From: DATGFK01 sp040007395
Lineage (GTDB): Bacteria; Chloroflexota; Anaerolineae; Aggregatilineales; UBA2796
Assembly (NCBI GenBank): GCA_040007395.1
Contig: JBDTVG010000049.1
Coordinates: forward strand, 1 to 64,000
DNA length: 64,000 nucleotides
Reading direction: 5' to 3'
The position numbers were made by a program, and so were the translations under genes. Below are positions 8,240-16,760 of this stretch, piece after piece (position 1 is the stretch's first letter; each line of letters opens with the position of its first letter). The notes under the pieces were generated by a model, which had not been told where the DNA came from, did not search any database, and saw only the letters and a list, made by a program, of their open reading frames with translations.

Positions 8240-8894
8240 AATGTCCCTCACGTATACTAGTGGGTCATCCCCCGAAGATGTGGTACAGTATAAGAAATAC
8301 GTTAGCGATGGAACTAGTATTTATCTAACGAAATTCTATACGGTTTTTTTAGCGTAATTAGACAAAAATAGTATTGAATTAGCATTAAAAATTAATTCTA
8401 AAATTACGTTTTGCGTTATTTAAGATTCGTTTTTTATGCAGATTGCTCAATTTTTACATATATACGTTTGTAATCTTTCCACTAAAATGTTGTTATTGCC
8501 AGCAAAGATCTGTTTTAACGCCAGCAAAGATTTCCACAATTTGCCTACTCGTTCGCACTGGCAAGCACGGCTAAACACCCTCGTTTATTTTGTGCCGCCA
8601 ATTATCAGCCGTTAATATTGGTGAGCACCCGAAATTATGCTCATGAACCACTGCTTGCCATAACAAGATCATGTTAGTGGGTGGCGAAATGAAGATAGGA
8701 TACAAGATTGAACGCCTTCTTCCTCATCGTTAACTCCTTCTCTAGCTAGTAGCCAGATTTACAGCTACTGTTAGGTAAGAAAGATGAGTTTGTAATTGTC
8801 CTGAATTCATAGATGGTGTGCATTGGCTAGGCTGTAGGCAAGCGTTACAATCTAGCCTGTACCATAGAGACTCATGCAAGCAAAGGGAGCCAGC
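8240..8894. other. long AT-rich intergenic region between amt and lpdA
   Basis: About 650 bases without a gene, markedly AT-rich from 8330 to 8530, separating divergent amt and lpdA. It should hold both promoters. The only repeated element seen is the GCCAGCAAAGAT pair at 8498-8531. The reading frame on the minus strand at 8742-8969 shows no coding character. Confidence 0.6.
8498..8531. promoter_or_regulatory. direct repeat upstream of amt, possible operator
   Basis: GCCAGCAAAGAT occurs exactly at 8498-8509 and 8520-8531, a 22-base period or about two helical turns. Bases before it are partly conserved too (TGTTATT and TGTTTTAAC). Such phasing fits cooperative binding of a regulator; which one is unknown. 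Confidence 0.4.
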
Positions 8895-10292
8895 ATGGCT
8901 AAAGATTATGATGTAGTAGTGCTTGGCGCAGGGCCGGGCGGCTACGTATGTGCTATTCGGTGCGCTCAACTTGGACTCAAGGTCGCGATTATTGAGAAGC
9001 AGTGGTGGGGCGGGGTATGCCTGAACGTCGGCTGTATTCCTACCAAGTCGCTGCTGCGTAACGCGGAACTAGCCCATATTTTCACCGAGCGTGCCGGGGA
9101 TTTCGGCTTCAAGTTCGAGGGGAAAGTCGGGCTGGATTATGGGGTTGCCTTCAAGCGCAGCCGTCAGGTTTCGGATCGGCTCGTCAAGGGCGTGGAATTC
9201 CTGATCAAGAAAAACAAGATTGATCGCTTTGACGGTTGGGGGAACTTTACCGGGCCAAAGACGATTGAGGTTACGCTGAACGATGGCGGCAAGGAAACGC
9301 TCAACGGCAAGAATGTCGTCATTGCCACCGGATCAGAAGTTAAGTTGCTGCCCAATACGCAAGTGACTGAGCGCGTTCGCACCTATCTTGAATTGATCCT
9401 TTCCGATACGTTGCCCAAGAGCATTATCATTGCAGGCGCAGGCGCAATCGGCATCGAGTTCGCTTATGTGCTGCATAACTACGGTGTGGATGTAACCGTT
9501 GTCGAATATATGCCCCGTGTTCTGCCGTTGGAAGATGAAGAAGTTTCGGCGGAACTTGAGAAGCAGTACGTTCGCATGGGCGTGAAGATTCAGACTTCCA
9601 CCAGCGTTGATAAGATCGATGAGGACAAAGACGGCGTGACGGTAACTGTCACCAAAGATGGCAAGTCACAGCAGTTGCGCGCCGACATGGTGTTGCAGGC
9701 ACTCGGTTGGAAGCCACGCGGCGGCTATGGTCTGGAAAAGACGGGCGTTAAGCTCACCGAACGCGGCTGGATAGATATTAACGAAAAGATGCAGACCAAT
9801 GTACCGGGAGTCTACGCCATTGGTGACATCACCGCGAAACTGGCGTTAGCGCATGTTGGCATGGCTCAGGGCAAGATTGCCGCCGAAACTATTGCCGGAG
9901 TCGAAACGATTACGCTCGATTATGTGATGATGCCGCGCTGCACCTATTGCCAGCCGCAAGTTGCCAGCTTTGGCTACACCGAAAAGCAGGCTAAGGAAAA
10001 AGGCTTCGACATTAAAGTCGCCAAGTTCCCATGGATTGCCAACGGTAAAGCACTCGGATTGGGCGACTACGCAGGCTTTATCAAGCTGATTAGCGATGCC
10101 AAGTACGGCGAAATCCTCGGCGCACATCTGATCGGCCCCGATGTGACCGAACTGCTGCCCGAACTGACTCTAGCGCAGAAGTGGGAATTGACCGCAGAGG
10201 AGATCGCCCGCAACGTTCACTCGCATCCCACCCTCACCGAAGCGTTGGGCGAAGTCGCTGAGGGCGTGATAGGCCACATGATCCATCTCTAG
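8895..10292 (+). CDS. lpdA: dihydrolipoamide dehydrogenase (E3)
   Basis: Flavoprotein that reoxidises the lipoyl groups of 2-oxoacid dehydrogenase or glycine cleavage complexes using NAD+; cytosolic. The FAD-binding motif VVVLGAGPGGYV opens the protein, and the redox-active disulfide is in GGVCLNVGCIPTKSLL (residues ~40-55). The NAD-binding fold GAGAIGIEFAYVL lies near ~185, a second FAD motif VYAIGDITA near ~305, and the C-terminal catalytic His-Glu pair is in HSHPTLTEALGE. The length, ~465 residues, is normal. The ATG at 8895 follows GGGAG; an in-frame ATG at 8874 is less likely. No E1/E2 subunit gene is adjacent, so it is probably shared between complexes. Confidence 0.95.
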   Translation: MAKDYDVVVLGAGPGGYVCAIRCAQLGLKVAIIEKQWWGGVCLNVGCIPTKSLLRNAELAHIFTERAGDFGFKFEGKVGLDYGVAFKRSRQVSDRLVKGVEFLIKKNKIDRFDGWGNFTGPKTIEVTLNDGGKETLNGKNVVIATGSEVKLLPNTQVTERVRTYLELILSDTLPKSIIIAGAGAIGIEFAYVLHNYGVDVTVVEYMPRVLPLEDEEVSAELEKQYVRMGVKIQTSTSVDKIDEDKDGVTVTVTKDGKSQQLRADMVLQALGWKPRGGYGLEKTGVKLTERGWIDINEKMQTNVPGVYAIGDITAKLALAHVGMAQGKIAAETIAGVETITLDYVMMPRCTYCQPQVASFGYTEKQAKEKGFDIKVAKFPWIANGKALGLGDYAGFIKLISDAKYGEILGAHLIGPDVTELLPELTLAQKWELTAEEIARNVHSHPTLTEALGEVAEGVIGHMIHL

Positions 10293-10309
10293 CCAAACTC
10301 TAGGCAAAA

Positions 10310-10341
10310 ACGACGGGCGATCTGATGAGATCGCCCGTCGT
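10310..10341. terminator. bidirectional hairpin terminator between convergent genes
   Basis: A 14-bp perfect stem, ACGACGGGCGATCT (10310-10323) with AGATCGCCCGTCGT (10328-10341), closes on a four-base loop. It is preceded by five A, the U-run for the minus-strand gene. It lies between the convergent ends of lpdA and the gene ending at 10366. Confidence 0.75.
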
Positions 10342-10365
10342 AACTTCGCTATAGCGTGAGGATGA

Positions 10366-11202
10366 TCAGGGATATAGATATGGATGATCGGGCTGGTTGG
10401 TTGGTTCGATAGAGTCCGCCACTAGGATCGGGGTTTTGGCTCCGTCGAACTGCTGCGACTGGAATTTGCCTTTGATATGCACCCAGCTATCCGGCGCGAG
10501 CTTTGCCGCCTGATCAGACTGCACGATCACGCCGATGGCGCTGGCATCGGCAACGCAGCAGCTAATCGTAAAACGAGCCACCATAAACAGCGGTTGATCC
10601 TTGAAGCGAATGTCACGATAAACGAAGCCGATCATATCGGCGGGTTGGGCGTTGAATTCATCGACATTGCTGCTGCCGTTGAAAGCGCGTACCCAGTCCA
10701 GCACATTCCGATCCGTCGAGGCAACGCTGAGTTGAGTCGCGCTGCCGCCACCCGCTTGCAGCGCATTGAACGATGTGCTGACTCCGCTGGTTCCAACGGC
10801 GGACGCGCCTAATGGCTTGGCAGGCACGATCACGCCAAGCACCAATGGCACAGCAACGAGCGCCAATACAGGCCATGAAGCCGCTGCCCCGTGATTATGC
10901 CCCTCATGTCCAGTTTCTTGGAGAAGCTCATGATCATCATGGTCATGGTGATCGTGTTCTGCATGGTCGTGATCGTGCTCGGCGTGATCATGTTCAGCTT
11001 CACGATGCGAAGTACGAAACAGATCGAAGACTCCGGTTATGCCTAGCACCAGAAAGATCCCGGTCGCGATCCACGATAGCCAGCCAAACCGCTCATTGAT
11101 ATAAAAGTAGATACGCCCACTCAGCATATTGTCGAGGAAGTACATCCCCAACAGCAGCAGGATCAGCGATTGAATCCACTGGCGAGTCCGTACTGTAAAC
11201 AT
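10366..11202 (-). CDS. TIGR03943/DUF1980-type partner of YraQ permease, His-rich
   Basis: A 278-residue membrane protein: two N-terminal membrane helices, a loop extremely rich in His/Asp/Glu (HDHAEHDHDHAEHDHHDHDD, residues ~72-91), a third helix and a soluble C-terminal domain with FTISCCVADASAIGVIV. This layout matches the DUF1980/YcgQ-type proteins encoded next to YraQ/ArsP-like permeases. The His-rich loop probably binds divalent metal such as zinc, which is inference. The permease lies upstream with a gap of 13 bases, so they are co-transcribed. The exact transported substrate is not established for this pair. Confidence 0.8.
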   Translation of the reverse strand: MFTVRTRQWIQSLILLLLGMYFLDNMLSGRIYFYINERFGWLSWIATGIFLVLGITGVFDLFRTSHREAEHDHAEHDHDHAEHDHHDHDDHELLQETGHEGHNHGAAASWPVLALVAVPLVLGVIVPAKPLGASAVGTSGVSTSFNALQAGGGSATQLSVASTDRNVLDWVRAFNGSSNVDEFNAQPADMIGFVYRDIRFKDQPLFMVARFTISCCVADASAIGVIVQSDQAAKLAPDSWVHIKGKFQSQQFDGAKTPILVADSIEPTNQPDHPYLYP

Positions 11203-11215
11203 TGTTAGAACCTCT

Positions 11216-12148
11216 TTAGAATCTTACGTTCAAGTTCAACCAAATCCCGATCAGAACCGAGATTAGGAACGGCAAGATCACCATATAGAGCACTGTGCGG
11301 CGCTTGAAAACACCCATATACATCATGGTGCTTTTAATATCGACCATTGGGCCAAAAGTCAAAAAGGTCAGGATCGAGCCAGTGGTGAACGTCTTGGCAA
11401 ACGACAACGCCAAAAACGCATCAACGGTGCTGCATACCGAGAGCAAGAAGGCTAGCCCTGCCATGACCAGCACCGAGTTTACCGGATTGGTGGCGAGTGC
11501 CTTCAACGAATCTTGAGCGATAAAGGTTTGCAGCATAGAGGCCAGAAACGCCCCAATTACCAGATAGCGCCCCATCTCGAAGAACTCTTCGCCTGCCAAT
11601 TTGAACGACAGCTTGAGTCCCGGCAGCAGCCCGATACGCGGCGTAGGAGCCGTGATCGCAAGACTGCCCGATCCGCCAGCAATCGCGGGCAGTGCTTCGG
11701 CGCGGATCATGCGCTGCGGGCGATTTTGTAGGCTGAACAGCAACCCGACAGTCACCGCCATCACCCAGCTAATCACAAAGCGCCCGATGAGGACTGGCCC
11801 CCAGCCAAAGGCCGCATAGGTACTCGCTAGCACAATCGGATTCATAACGGGTGCAGCCAGCAGGAAAGTAATGCCAACCGAGACAGGCAGCCCTTTTTGG
11901 TATAGCCGCCGCGTGACGGGCACCACTCCGCATTCGCACACCGGGAAGATGAAGCCTAGCATACTGCCGACTAAGGTGGCGGCAACGATATTTTTTGGCA
12001 CGAGCCGCGCCAGATCATCGTTGCTGATAAACGCCCCAATCACCCCAGAGATAATCGAGCCAAGCAACAGGAAAGACACCGCCTCAATGAAGATACCTAG
12101 AAAGCGTGTGCTAAACGTCCCAAGCAGTGATCCAATATCAACTGGCAT
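11216..12148 (-). CDS. YraQ/ArsP-like permease (UPF0718, DUF318)
   Basis: A 310-residue integral membrane protein with about eight helices. The family signature FPVCECGVVPVTRRL (with Cys-x-Cys) is followed by GLPVSVGITFLLAAPVMNPIV. A second half repeats the fold, with SVCSTVDAFLALSFAKTF and TFGPMVDIKSTMMYMGVF. Members of this family include the organoarsenical exporter ArsP, but most are of unknown substrate. The downstream His-rich DUF1980-like gene suggests a metal-linked function. An MFS transporter gene ends 57 bases upstream, so the three may form one operon read from 13492 leftward. Confidence 0.85.
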   Translation of the reverse strand: MPVDIGSLLGTFSTRFLGIFIEAVSFLLLGSIISGVIGAFISNDDLARLVPKNIVAATLVGSMLGFIFPVCECGVVPVTRRLYQKGLPVSVGITFLLAAPVMNPIVLASTYAAFGWGPVLIGRFVISWVMAVTVGLLFSLQNRPQRMIRAEALPAIAGGSGSLAITAPTPRIGLLPGLKLSFKLAGEEFFEMGRYLVIGAFLASMLQTFIAQDSLKALATNPVNSVLVMAGLAFLLSVCSTVDAFLALSFAKTFTTGSILTFLTFGPMVDIKSTMMYMGVFKRRTVLYMVILPFLISVLIGIWLNLNVRF

Positions 12149-12205
12149 AGGTTAATTTGTCCCCACTCATGATCTGGAACGATGATAACACTTTCCAGTC
12201 AAGTA

Positions 12206-13492
12206 TTATTCTGAGTGTTCTATAAGTGTCGGCGGTTCGTCGCGCTTTGCATCGGTCACAAAGCGCCAGACCAACACCACCACTACCATTGACACAATCC
12301 AGCCGACCACGCCGTTAAAGCCGATCCCGCCCGTGCGGAACAGCCAGCCACCCAATAGAGTCCCCAGTGCGCGACCCACCGAAAACGCGGCAATACTGGC
12401 ACTCATCATGGTTCCGCGTGCCTGTGGCAAAACCTCTGTGGCAATGGGCAGAAAGGCAACGATGCTTGTTTCAAAGCACAGAAAAAGCAGGAACAGGTTG
12501 GCGATTGCCAGCCCTACATTGCCGGACGAAATCGGCAACAGTAGGTAAGTGAACCCCGTAGCCGCCAGCGCCAAGATCAACAAGCGCCGCTTACCGAACC
12601 GATCCGAAATGGCGATGACCAGTCCTTCGCCAGCGACTTCGGCGGTACTCAACACCCACGCCAGCGATCCTAGCACAATCGTGGTCAGTGTGAACGTATC
12701 GCGCAGCCACACTTCATAGACGATAGATACTTGCTCAATGCACAGGTCCATCAACAGAGCGGTGAGAAGCAATACGATTGCCGGACGGCTGGCAAACAAA
12801 CTGCGGTACAGCGCCCGCGTCGAGACTGCTGTTTTCGTATCTGGCGAGGTCACTGGTGCATCTTTCTGGATCACCTTCAGGATCAGGAAAAACGATAGCA
12901 CACTGCCCGCTGCGATCACGCCATAGATCGCCCCTAGACTGACTTGAACAATCAGGAATGCCGCCAACGGGCCGAGGATAAATAGTGATCCAGACCATGC
13001 TAGTTCGGTAATGCCAATCGCCATGCCACGCTGCGAATACGAAGTGCGATCCCCGATGTAGGCTTGCAGTGCTGGATCGTATAGCGTCTTGGCGATGCCA
13101 CTTGCCACGATCACGAACAGCACGACATTTGCGCTCGTGCCAAGCGCCGCGATGCCTGCCAAGACTGCCAAACTGCCCACGCCAATCAGCATCATGCGCT
13201 TGCGACCTATCCGATCAATAAATGCACCCGTAAACGGGCTAATCGCGCCTGTCGCCCACAGCACTGAGAGGGTCGCTTCTAGCGTGGATCGTGGCACCCC
13301 AAGCGCCGCCGCCATCGGGGTCAGGATCACGTAGGGAAAACGCCGCGCCCCGTTGATCATGAGGCGCGCCAAAGTCAGCGCGATCAGGGTCGGAGCCAGC
13401 GGCGTATTAGGGACGATTTCGCTAGCCAGTACGGATGAAGGTTCTTTGATAACTTCGGTCAATTTTATGTGCCTGTCTCCATAATTGATCAA
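12206..13492 (-). CDS. MFS transporter
   Basis: A 428-residue major facilitator with about twelve predicted membrane helices in two halves. The loop between helices 2 and 3 reads GAFIDRIGRKRMMLIG, the classic family motif, and its counterpart in the second half is ISDRFGKRRLLILA. Substrate cannot be told from sequence; multidrug or metabolite efflux are the usual roles. It opens the minus-strand cluster with the permease and His-rich protein, and lies divergent from a MerR-type regulator starting about 175 bases away, which makes it a possible regulatory target. Confidence 0.85.
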   Translation of the reverse strand: MINYGDRHIKLTEVIKEPSSVLASEIVPNTPLAPTLIALTLARLMINGARRFPYVILTPMAAALGVPRSTLEATLSVLWATGAISPFTGAFIDRIGRKRMMLIGVGSLAVLAGIAALGTSANVVLFVIVASGIAKTLYDPALQAYIGDRTSYSQRGMAIGITELAWSGSLFILGPLAAFLIVQVSLGAIYGVIAAGSVLSFFLILKVIQKDAPVTSPDTKTAVSTRALYRSLFASRPAIVLLLTALLMDLCIEQVSIVYEVWLRDTFTLTTIVLGSLAWVLSTAEVAGEGLVIAISDRFGKRRLLILALAATGFTYLLLPISSGNVGLAIANLFLLFLCFETSIVAFLPIATEVLPQARGTMMSASIAAFSVGRALGTLLGGWLFRTGGIGFNGVVGWIVSMVVVVLVWRFVTDAKRDEPPTLIEHSE

Positions 13493-13601
13493 GCCAATTG
13501 GTAATTACGCTATGGAATCTCTAAATATGCAAACTGTTTCTCAATAAAAGTTTGCCACAAGTGCCACTGCCTGCAAAAAAGCTGATAGTTGAACAGTGCT
13601 C

Positions 13602-13630
13602 TTGACAGAGCTATGGTCAGGCTGTATTAT
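13602..13630 (+). promoter_or_regulatory. consensus sigma-70-type promoter of the MerR gene
   Basis: TTGACA (13602-13607) and TATTAT (13625-13630) are separated by 17 bases, an optimal spacing. The normal 17-base spacing differs from the 19-20-base spacers seen at many MerR-activated promoters, suggesting this one is repressed rather than activated. Confidence 0.75.
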
Positions 13631-13639
13631 ACAAATATA

Positions 13640-13649
13640 ACGTTAACGT
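13640..13649. promoter_or_regulatory. operator palindrome at the MerR gene start site
   Basis: ACGTTAACGT is a perfect 10-bp palindrome, and the identical core recurs downstream of the same gene at 14077-14090. It starts ten bases after the -10 box, overlapping the likely transcription start, so a bound regulator would block transcription. Confidence 0.65.
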
Positions 13650-13668
13650 CATGTTTAGAGGTAAATCA

Positions 13669-14058
13669 TTGGATCAGTTAATGCGGATCGGTGATCTGGC
13701 AGAATTGGCAGGAGTCACCCAGCGCACTATCCGCTATTATGAGAGTATCGGGTTGCTTGCTCCGGGTCAGCGCGAAGGTCATGGACACCATTACTATACC
13801 GAAGAAACGCTCCTTCGCTTACGAAAAATCGACCAGCTTAAACGTCTCGGCCTCTCTTTAGAGGAGATTGGTGAGGTGATTGATCTCTACTTTACTGACC
13901 CAAGTGGCATCCAACCCAAACAAAAAGTCCTCGTCATCCTACGGAAACACTTGGACGAAGCAGAGCGCAAAATGGACGAGTTACAGCAATTTCGTAGCGA
14001 ATTGCAAACGCATATTGAGCGTTTTGAGAAATTTCTGAACGAGGCACAATACCGCTAA
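13669..14058 (+). CDS. MerR-family transcriptional regulator
   Basis: About 129 residues. The winged helix-turn-helix at the N-terminus (RIGDLAELAGVTQRTIRYYE) carries the MerR signature; HYYTEETLLRLRKIDQLKRLGLSLEEI is the second wing and effector-linked helix. A C-terminal dimerisation coiled coil (HLDEAERKMDELQQF) follows. There are no Cys residues of the mercury or zinc type, so the effector is unknown. An upstream ATG (13651) lacks a ribosome-binding site; the TTG at 13669 has AGAGG seven bases before it, and the ATG at 13681 is also in frame. It is flanked by two copies of one palindrome and probably controls itself and the downstream dehydrogenase. Confidence 0.85.
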   Translation: MDQLMRIGDLAELAGVTQRTIRYYESIGLLAPGQREGHGHHYYTEETLLRLRKIDQLKRLGLSLEEIGEVIDLYFTDPSGIQPKQKVLVILRKHLDEAERKMDELQQFRSELQTHIERFEKFLNEAQYR

Positions 14059-14076
14059 CTTTTTTTGCTTTGAATA

Positions 14077-14090
14077 TGACGTTAACGTCA
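14077..14090. promoter_or_regulatory. second MerR-type operator palindrome
   Basis: TGACGTTAACGTCA is a perfect 14-bp palindrome in the gap before the dehydrogenase gene (start 14139/14142). Its core repeats the one at 13640-13649. That places one operator before the regulator and one before its neighbour. Confidence 0.7.
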
Positions 14091-14141
14091 ACATCATATT
14101 TTAGTGAATGATGAAACACCTACTCAGAAAGAAGGCACATG

Positions 14142-14981
14142 ATGAACGAAACCATTGGATTTATTGGGCTTGGTGCGCTAGGACTGCCTATTGCACATAG
14201 TTTGCTTCAAGCTGGCTATCCACTCAAGGTCTATAATCGCACACTCAGCAAAGCTGAACCACTCAAGGCGCTCGGCGCTGAGATCGCCTCTCGCCCCGCT
14301 GATGCAGTGACTCCCGGTGGCATTATCATAACGGTTGTGTCAAACGACGAGGCGCTGCAAGACGTGGTGATGAGCGAAGGCTTTTTACAGCACCTGGGAA
14401 CAAGCGGTATTCATCTCTCGATGAGTACTGTTTCACCTGCACTCTCGCGATCGCTGGCAGCCTTACACGCACAGCACGGCAGTTTTTACGTCGAAGCGCC
14501 CGTTTTTGGCAGGCCCGAAGCGGCGGCTGCACAATTGTTATGGATATGTACCGCAGGATCTATTGAAGCAAAGGTACGAGTTCGTCCGCTTCTGGAGGCA
14601 ATGGGTCAGGGTATCTTTGATTTTGGCGAAGAAATGGGTGCGGCGCTTACCGTAAAGCTCTGTGGCAACTTCTTGGGTTCTGCTGCAACTAGGGCAATGC
14701 AAGAGGCTTTAACAATGGTCAAGAAAAGCGGCGGTGATCCAACAAAGGTGATTGATATGCTGACACAAACCCTGTTTTCAGCGCCAATTTATCAGAGCTA
14801 TGGAAAGGTAATCGCTCTCGACCCTGAACACTTTTCTCAAGGAGCACTCAGTTGGATACCGTTAAAAGATCTCGGTCTCTTTCAGGATGTGGGGACACAA
14901 GTAGGGGCGCAGACAGCGCTAGCACATTTCTTGTATGAAGAAAAGACACAGGACGCTCACCCCGACCAAAAGGTGAATTGA
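14142..14981 (+). CDS. NAD(P)-dependent oxidoreductase, 3-hydroxyisobutyrate dehydrogenase family
   Basis: About 279 residues with a Rossmann fold opening IGFIGLGALGLPIAHSLLQAG and the NADP-leaning loop VYNRTLSKAEPL. The catalytic-region Lys lies in LTVKLCGNFLGSAATRAM, typical of beta-hydroxyacid dehydrogenases, and the helical C-terminal half is complete. Such enzymes oxidise 3-hydroxyisobutyrate, tartronate semialdehyde or reduce small aldehydes, so the exact substrate is open. Two adjacent ATGs (14139, 14142) follow AGAAAGAAGG. A palindrome shared with the regulator gene lies 50 bases upstream, which suggests induction together with it. Confidence 0.85.
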   Translation: MNETIGFIGLGALGLPIAHSLLQAGYPLKVYNRTLSKAEPLKALGAEIASRPADAVTPGGIIITVVSNDEALQDVVMSEGFLQHLGTSGIHLSMSTVSPALSRSLAALHAQHGSFYVEAPVFGRPEAAAAQLLWICTAGSIEAKVRVRPLLEAMGQGIFDFGEEMGAALTVKLCGNFLGSAATRAMQEALTMVKKSGGDPTKVIDMLTQTLFSAPIYQSYGKVIALDPEHFSQGALSWIPLKDLGLFQDVGTQVGAQTALAHFLYEEKTQDAHPDQKVN

Positions 14982-15149
14982 CTGAAAAACGACGAACTAT
15001 GATCTAACATTAACGCTGCCAGCCCTATATGCCCTAGCTGCTTGTATATCGTTCTAGTTTGCTAGGGTCGTATCTCCCCTGAACGCGCTACAATTTAACA
15101 ACCACATCGATGCTAATTGCACTATTGCTGTCAGGAGTACCCATTTATT

Positions 15150-16247
15150 ATGGTTGATCTACCACTGCGTGCTGGGGTCATTGGCTTAGGGATCGGTCAA
15201 CTCCACGCCGAAGGCTACCATATCAGCCCCGACGCAACGCTCGTTGCCCTATGCGATGCCGATGAACTGCGCTTACATGATTTTGGTCACAAATATAATG
15301 TACCGCCCGAAGGTCTGTTTACCAATTATCAACGGATGTTAGCGGAAGCCAAGCTGGATGTACTCAGCGTATGTTTGCCAAACTTTCTGCACGCCGAAGT
15401 TAGCATTGCCGCCCTAAATGCTGGGGTGCATGTCTTGTGCGAAAAACCACTGGCTCCAACGGTGGCGCAAGCACAAGAGATCCTCGACGCGGCAAAACGC
15501 AATGATCGTCGGTTGATTGTCGGCTATAACTTTCGCTATCGCACCGATATTCAATGGATTTATCGGTTGGTGCAGGCTGGACAGCTTGGCGATATTTATC
15601 ATATTTACGCGAGTTGGCGGCGCGAAACAGGCATTCCGGGTGGGGGGTGGTTTGGTAATCTCCAATTGGCAGGCGGCGGCGTGTTAATCGATCTGGGGGT
15701 ACACGTCCTTGATCTGACGCTGTGGCTGCTCGGCTTCCCGGCGGTCAACACGGTCAGCGGCGATATTCGTTCGCTATTTGGCCCACACGGGCTGAAAACG
15801 TGGGGTCGTCGCCCCGGTCAACCGATTGAGCCGTCGTTTGATGTCGATGACGGCGCAGTGGGCTTTATCCGCTTTGCCAATGGGGCCAATGCCACGCTTG
15901 AAGTGACATGGGCTGAACATCGCCAACCCGCCGACGACTTGATCCACATGGAAATACAGGGGACAAAAGGCACCGTAGTTCTGAAAATTCCGAACTACAC
16001 ATGGGAGAATACACTGGCGTTCTATACCGAGATGGAAGGCGAACCTGTGACGATTACACCCAAAGTGCGGCTGAACGGGCTAGGTAGTCATGAGATGCTA
16101 GTGCTCGATACGGCGCATCGACTTCGCTATGGCGAGCCGCTGCCCGCTAACGGTGAACAAGGCTTAGTGGCAGTGCAGATCTTGCAAGCCATCTACGAGT
16201 CGGCAAAAGTCCGCCACGAGATTAATATGCCTATCTTAGAGGTTTAG
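15150..16247 (+). CDS. Gfo/Idh/MocA-family oxidoreductase
   Basis: A 365-residue NAD(P)-dependent sugar or inositol-type dehydrogenase. The N-terminal Rossmann fold has AGVIGLGIGQLHAEGY, and the family motif CEKPLAPTV carries the catalytic-site Lys near residue ~97. The C-terminal alpha/beta domain includes GGGVLIDLGVHVLDLTLWLLG, whose Asp/His pair fits the family's active site. The ATG at 15150 is preferred; an in-frame TTG at 15117 would add eleven residues without family similarity. It stands alone on the plus strand, facing a small minus-strand gene, so the substrate cannot be deduced. Confidence 0.87.
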   Translation: MVDLPLRAGVIGLGIGQLHAEGYHISPDATLVALCDADELRLHDFGHKYNVPPEGLFTNYQRMLAEAKLDVLSVCLPNFLHAEVSIAALNAGVHVLCEKPLAPTVAQAQEILDAAKRNDRRLIVGYNFRYRTDIQWIYRLVQAGQLGDIYHIYASWRRETGIPGGGWFGNLQLAGGGVLIDLGVHVLDLTLWLLGFPAVNTVSGDIRSLFGPHGLKTWGRRPGQPIEPSFDVDDGAVGFIRFANGANATLEVTWAEHRQPADDLIHMEIQGTKGTVVLKIPNYTWENTLAFYTEMEGEPVTITPKVRLNGLGSHEMLVLDTAHRLRYGEPLPANGEQGLVAVQILQAIYESAKVRHEINMPILEV

Positions 16248-16267
16248 CCTCTCGGACGAGGTAGCAA

Positions 16268-16669
16268 TTACGACTCCATGCCGTCGTGATACACGTTGTC
16301 TTGCATGTAGGTCGCGATCCATTCCATGATCTGCGCTCCGGTTGGGTGATAGGGAACCTGCACCGCTGAGGGCATAATCTCAATGGCGGCTTTGGCATTC
16401 TGGCTGCCCACTGGCGCGGCACGGAAAGTCCCGGTAATGCCAAGTACGGGGGCAGCTTTATCTTGATAATTGTCCAGCCACGTCACATGGATCGCGACGA
16501 TCTGGTGATCGTCCAGCAGCGACCCGACTCCCAAATCTTCGCGGGTCGGGTCGAGCCGGACTTCGACGGTTTCCGGTTGGACAAACGAGATCACATTCCA
16601 CTCGGCGCGATGTCCAGTAGGGGTCTTGCCATCAGCCAACACAAACAAGATCGTCAGATTGTCGTCCAT
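16268..16669 (-). CDS. hypothetical protein, 133 residues
   Basis: I do not recognise a family. It is a soluble, acidic protein opening MDDNLTILFVLADG, with a strand-rich pattern and no membrane segment, Cys or catalytic motif. AGAGG lies about 12 bases upstream of the ATG. It ends 20 bases from the convergent stop of the oxidoreductase gene. Regular codon use across the frame supports a real gene. Confidence 0.55.
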   Translation of the reverse strand: MDDNLTILFVLADGKTPTGHRAEWNVISFVQPETVEVRLDPTREDLGVGSLLDDHQIVAIHVTWLDNYQDKAAPVLGITGTFRAAPVGSQNAKAAIEIMPSAVQVPYHPTGAQIMEWIATYMQDNVYHDGMES

Positions 16670-16760
16670 AAAAATTATTTCCTCTCTTGAAATTACGGGT
16701 ACAGTGTAGGGATTATGCTATCCAGTCTACCGTATTTTCATCCTTCTATGGTGAGCAGGA

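Noticed and set aside
12168..12195. partly palindromic TGGAA ... TTCCA sequence between the MFS and permease genes, with a weak resemblance to a zinc-uptake regulator site
   Set aside because: The match is loose and the arms are only five bases. The His-rich neighbour made it tempting, but it is too weak to report.
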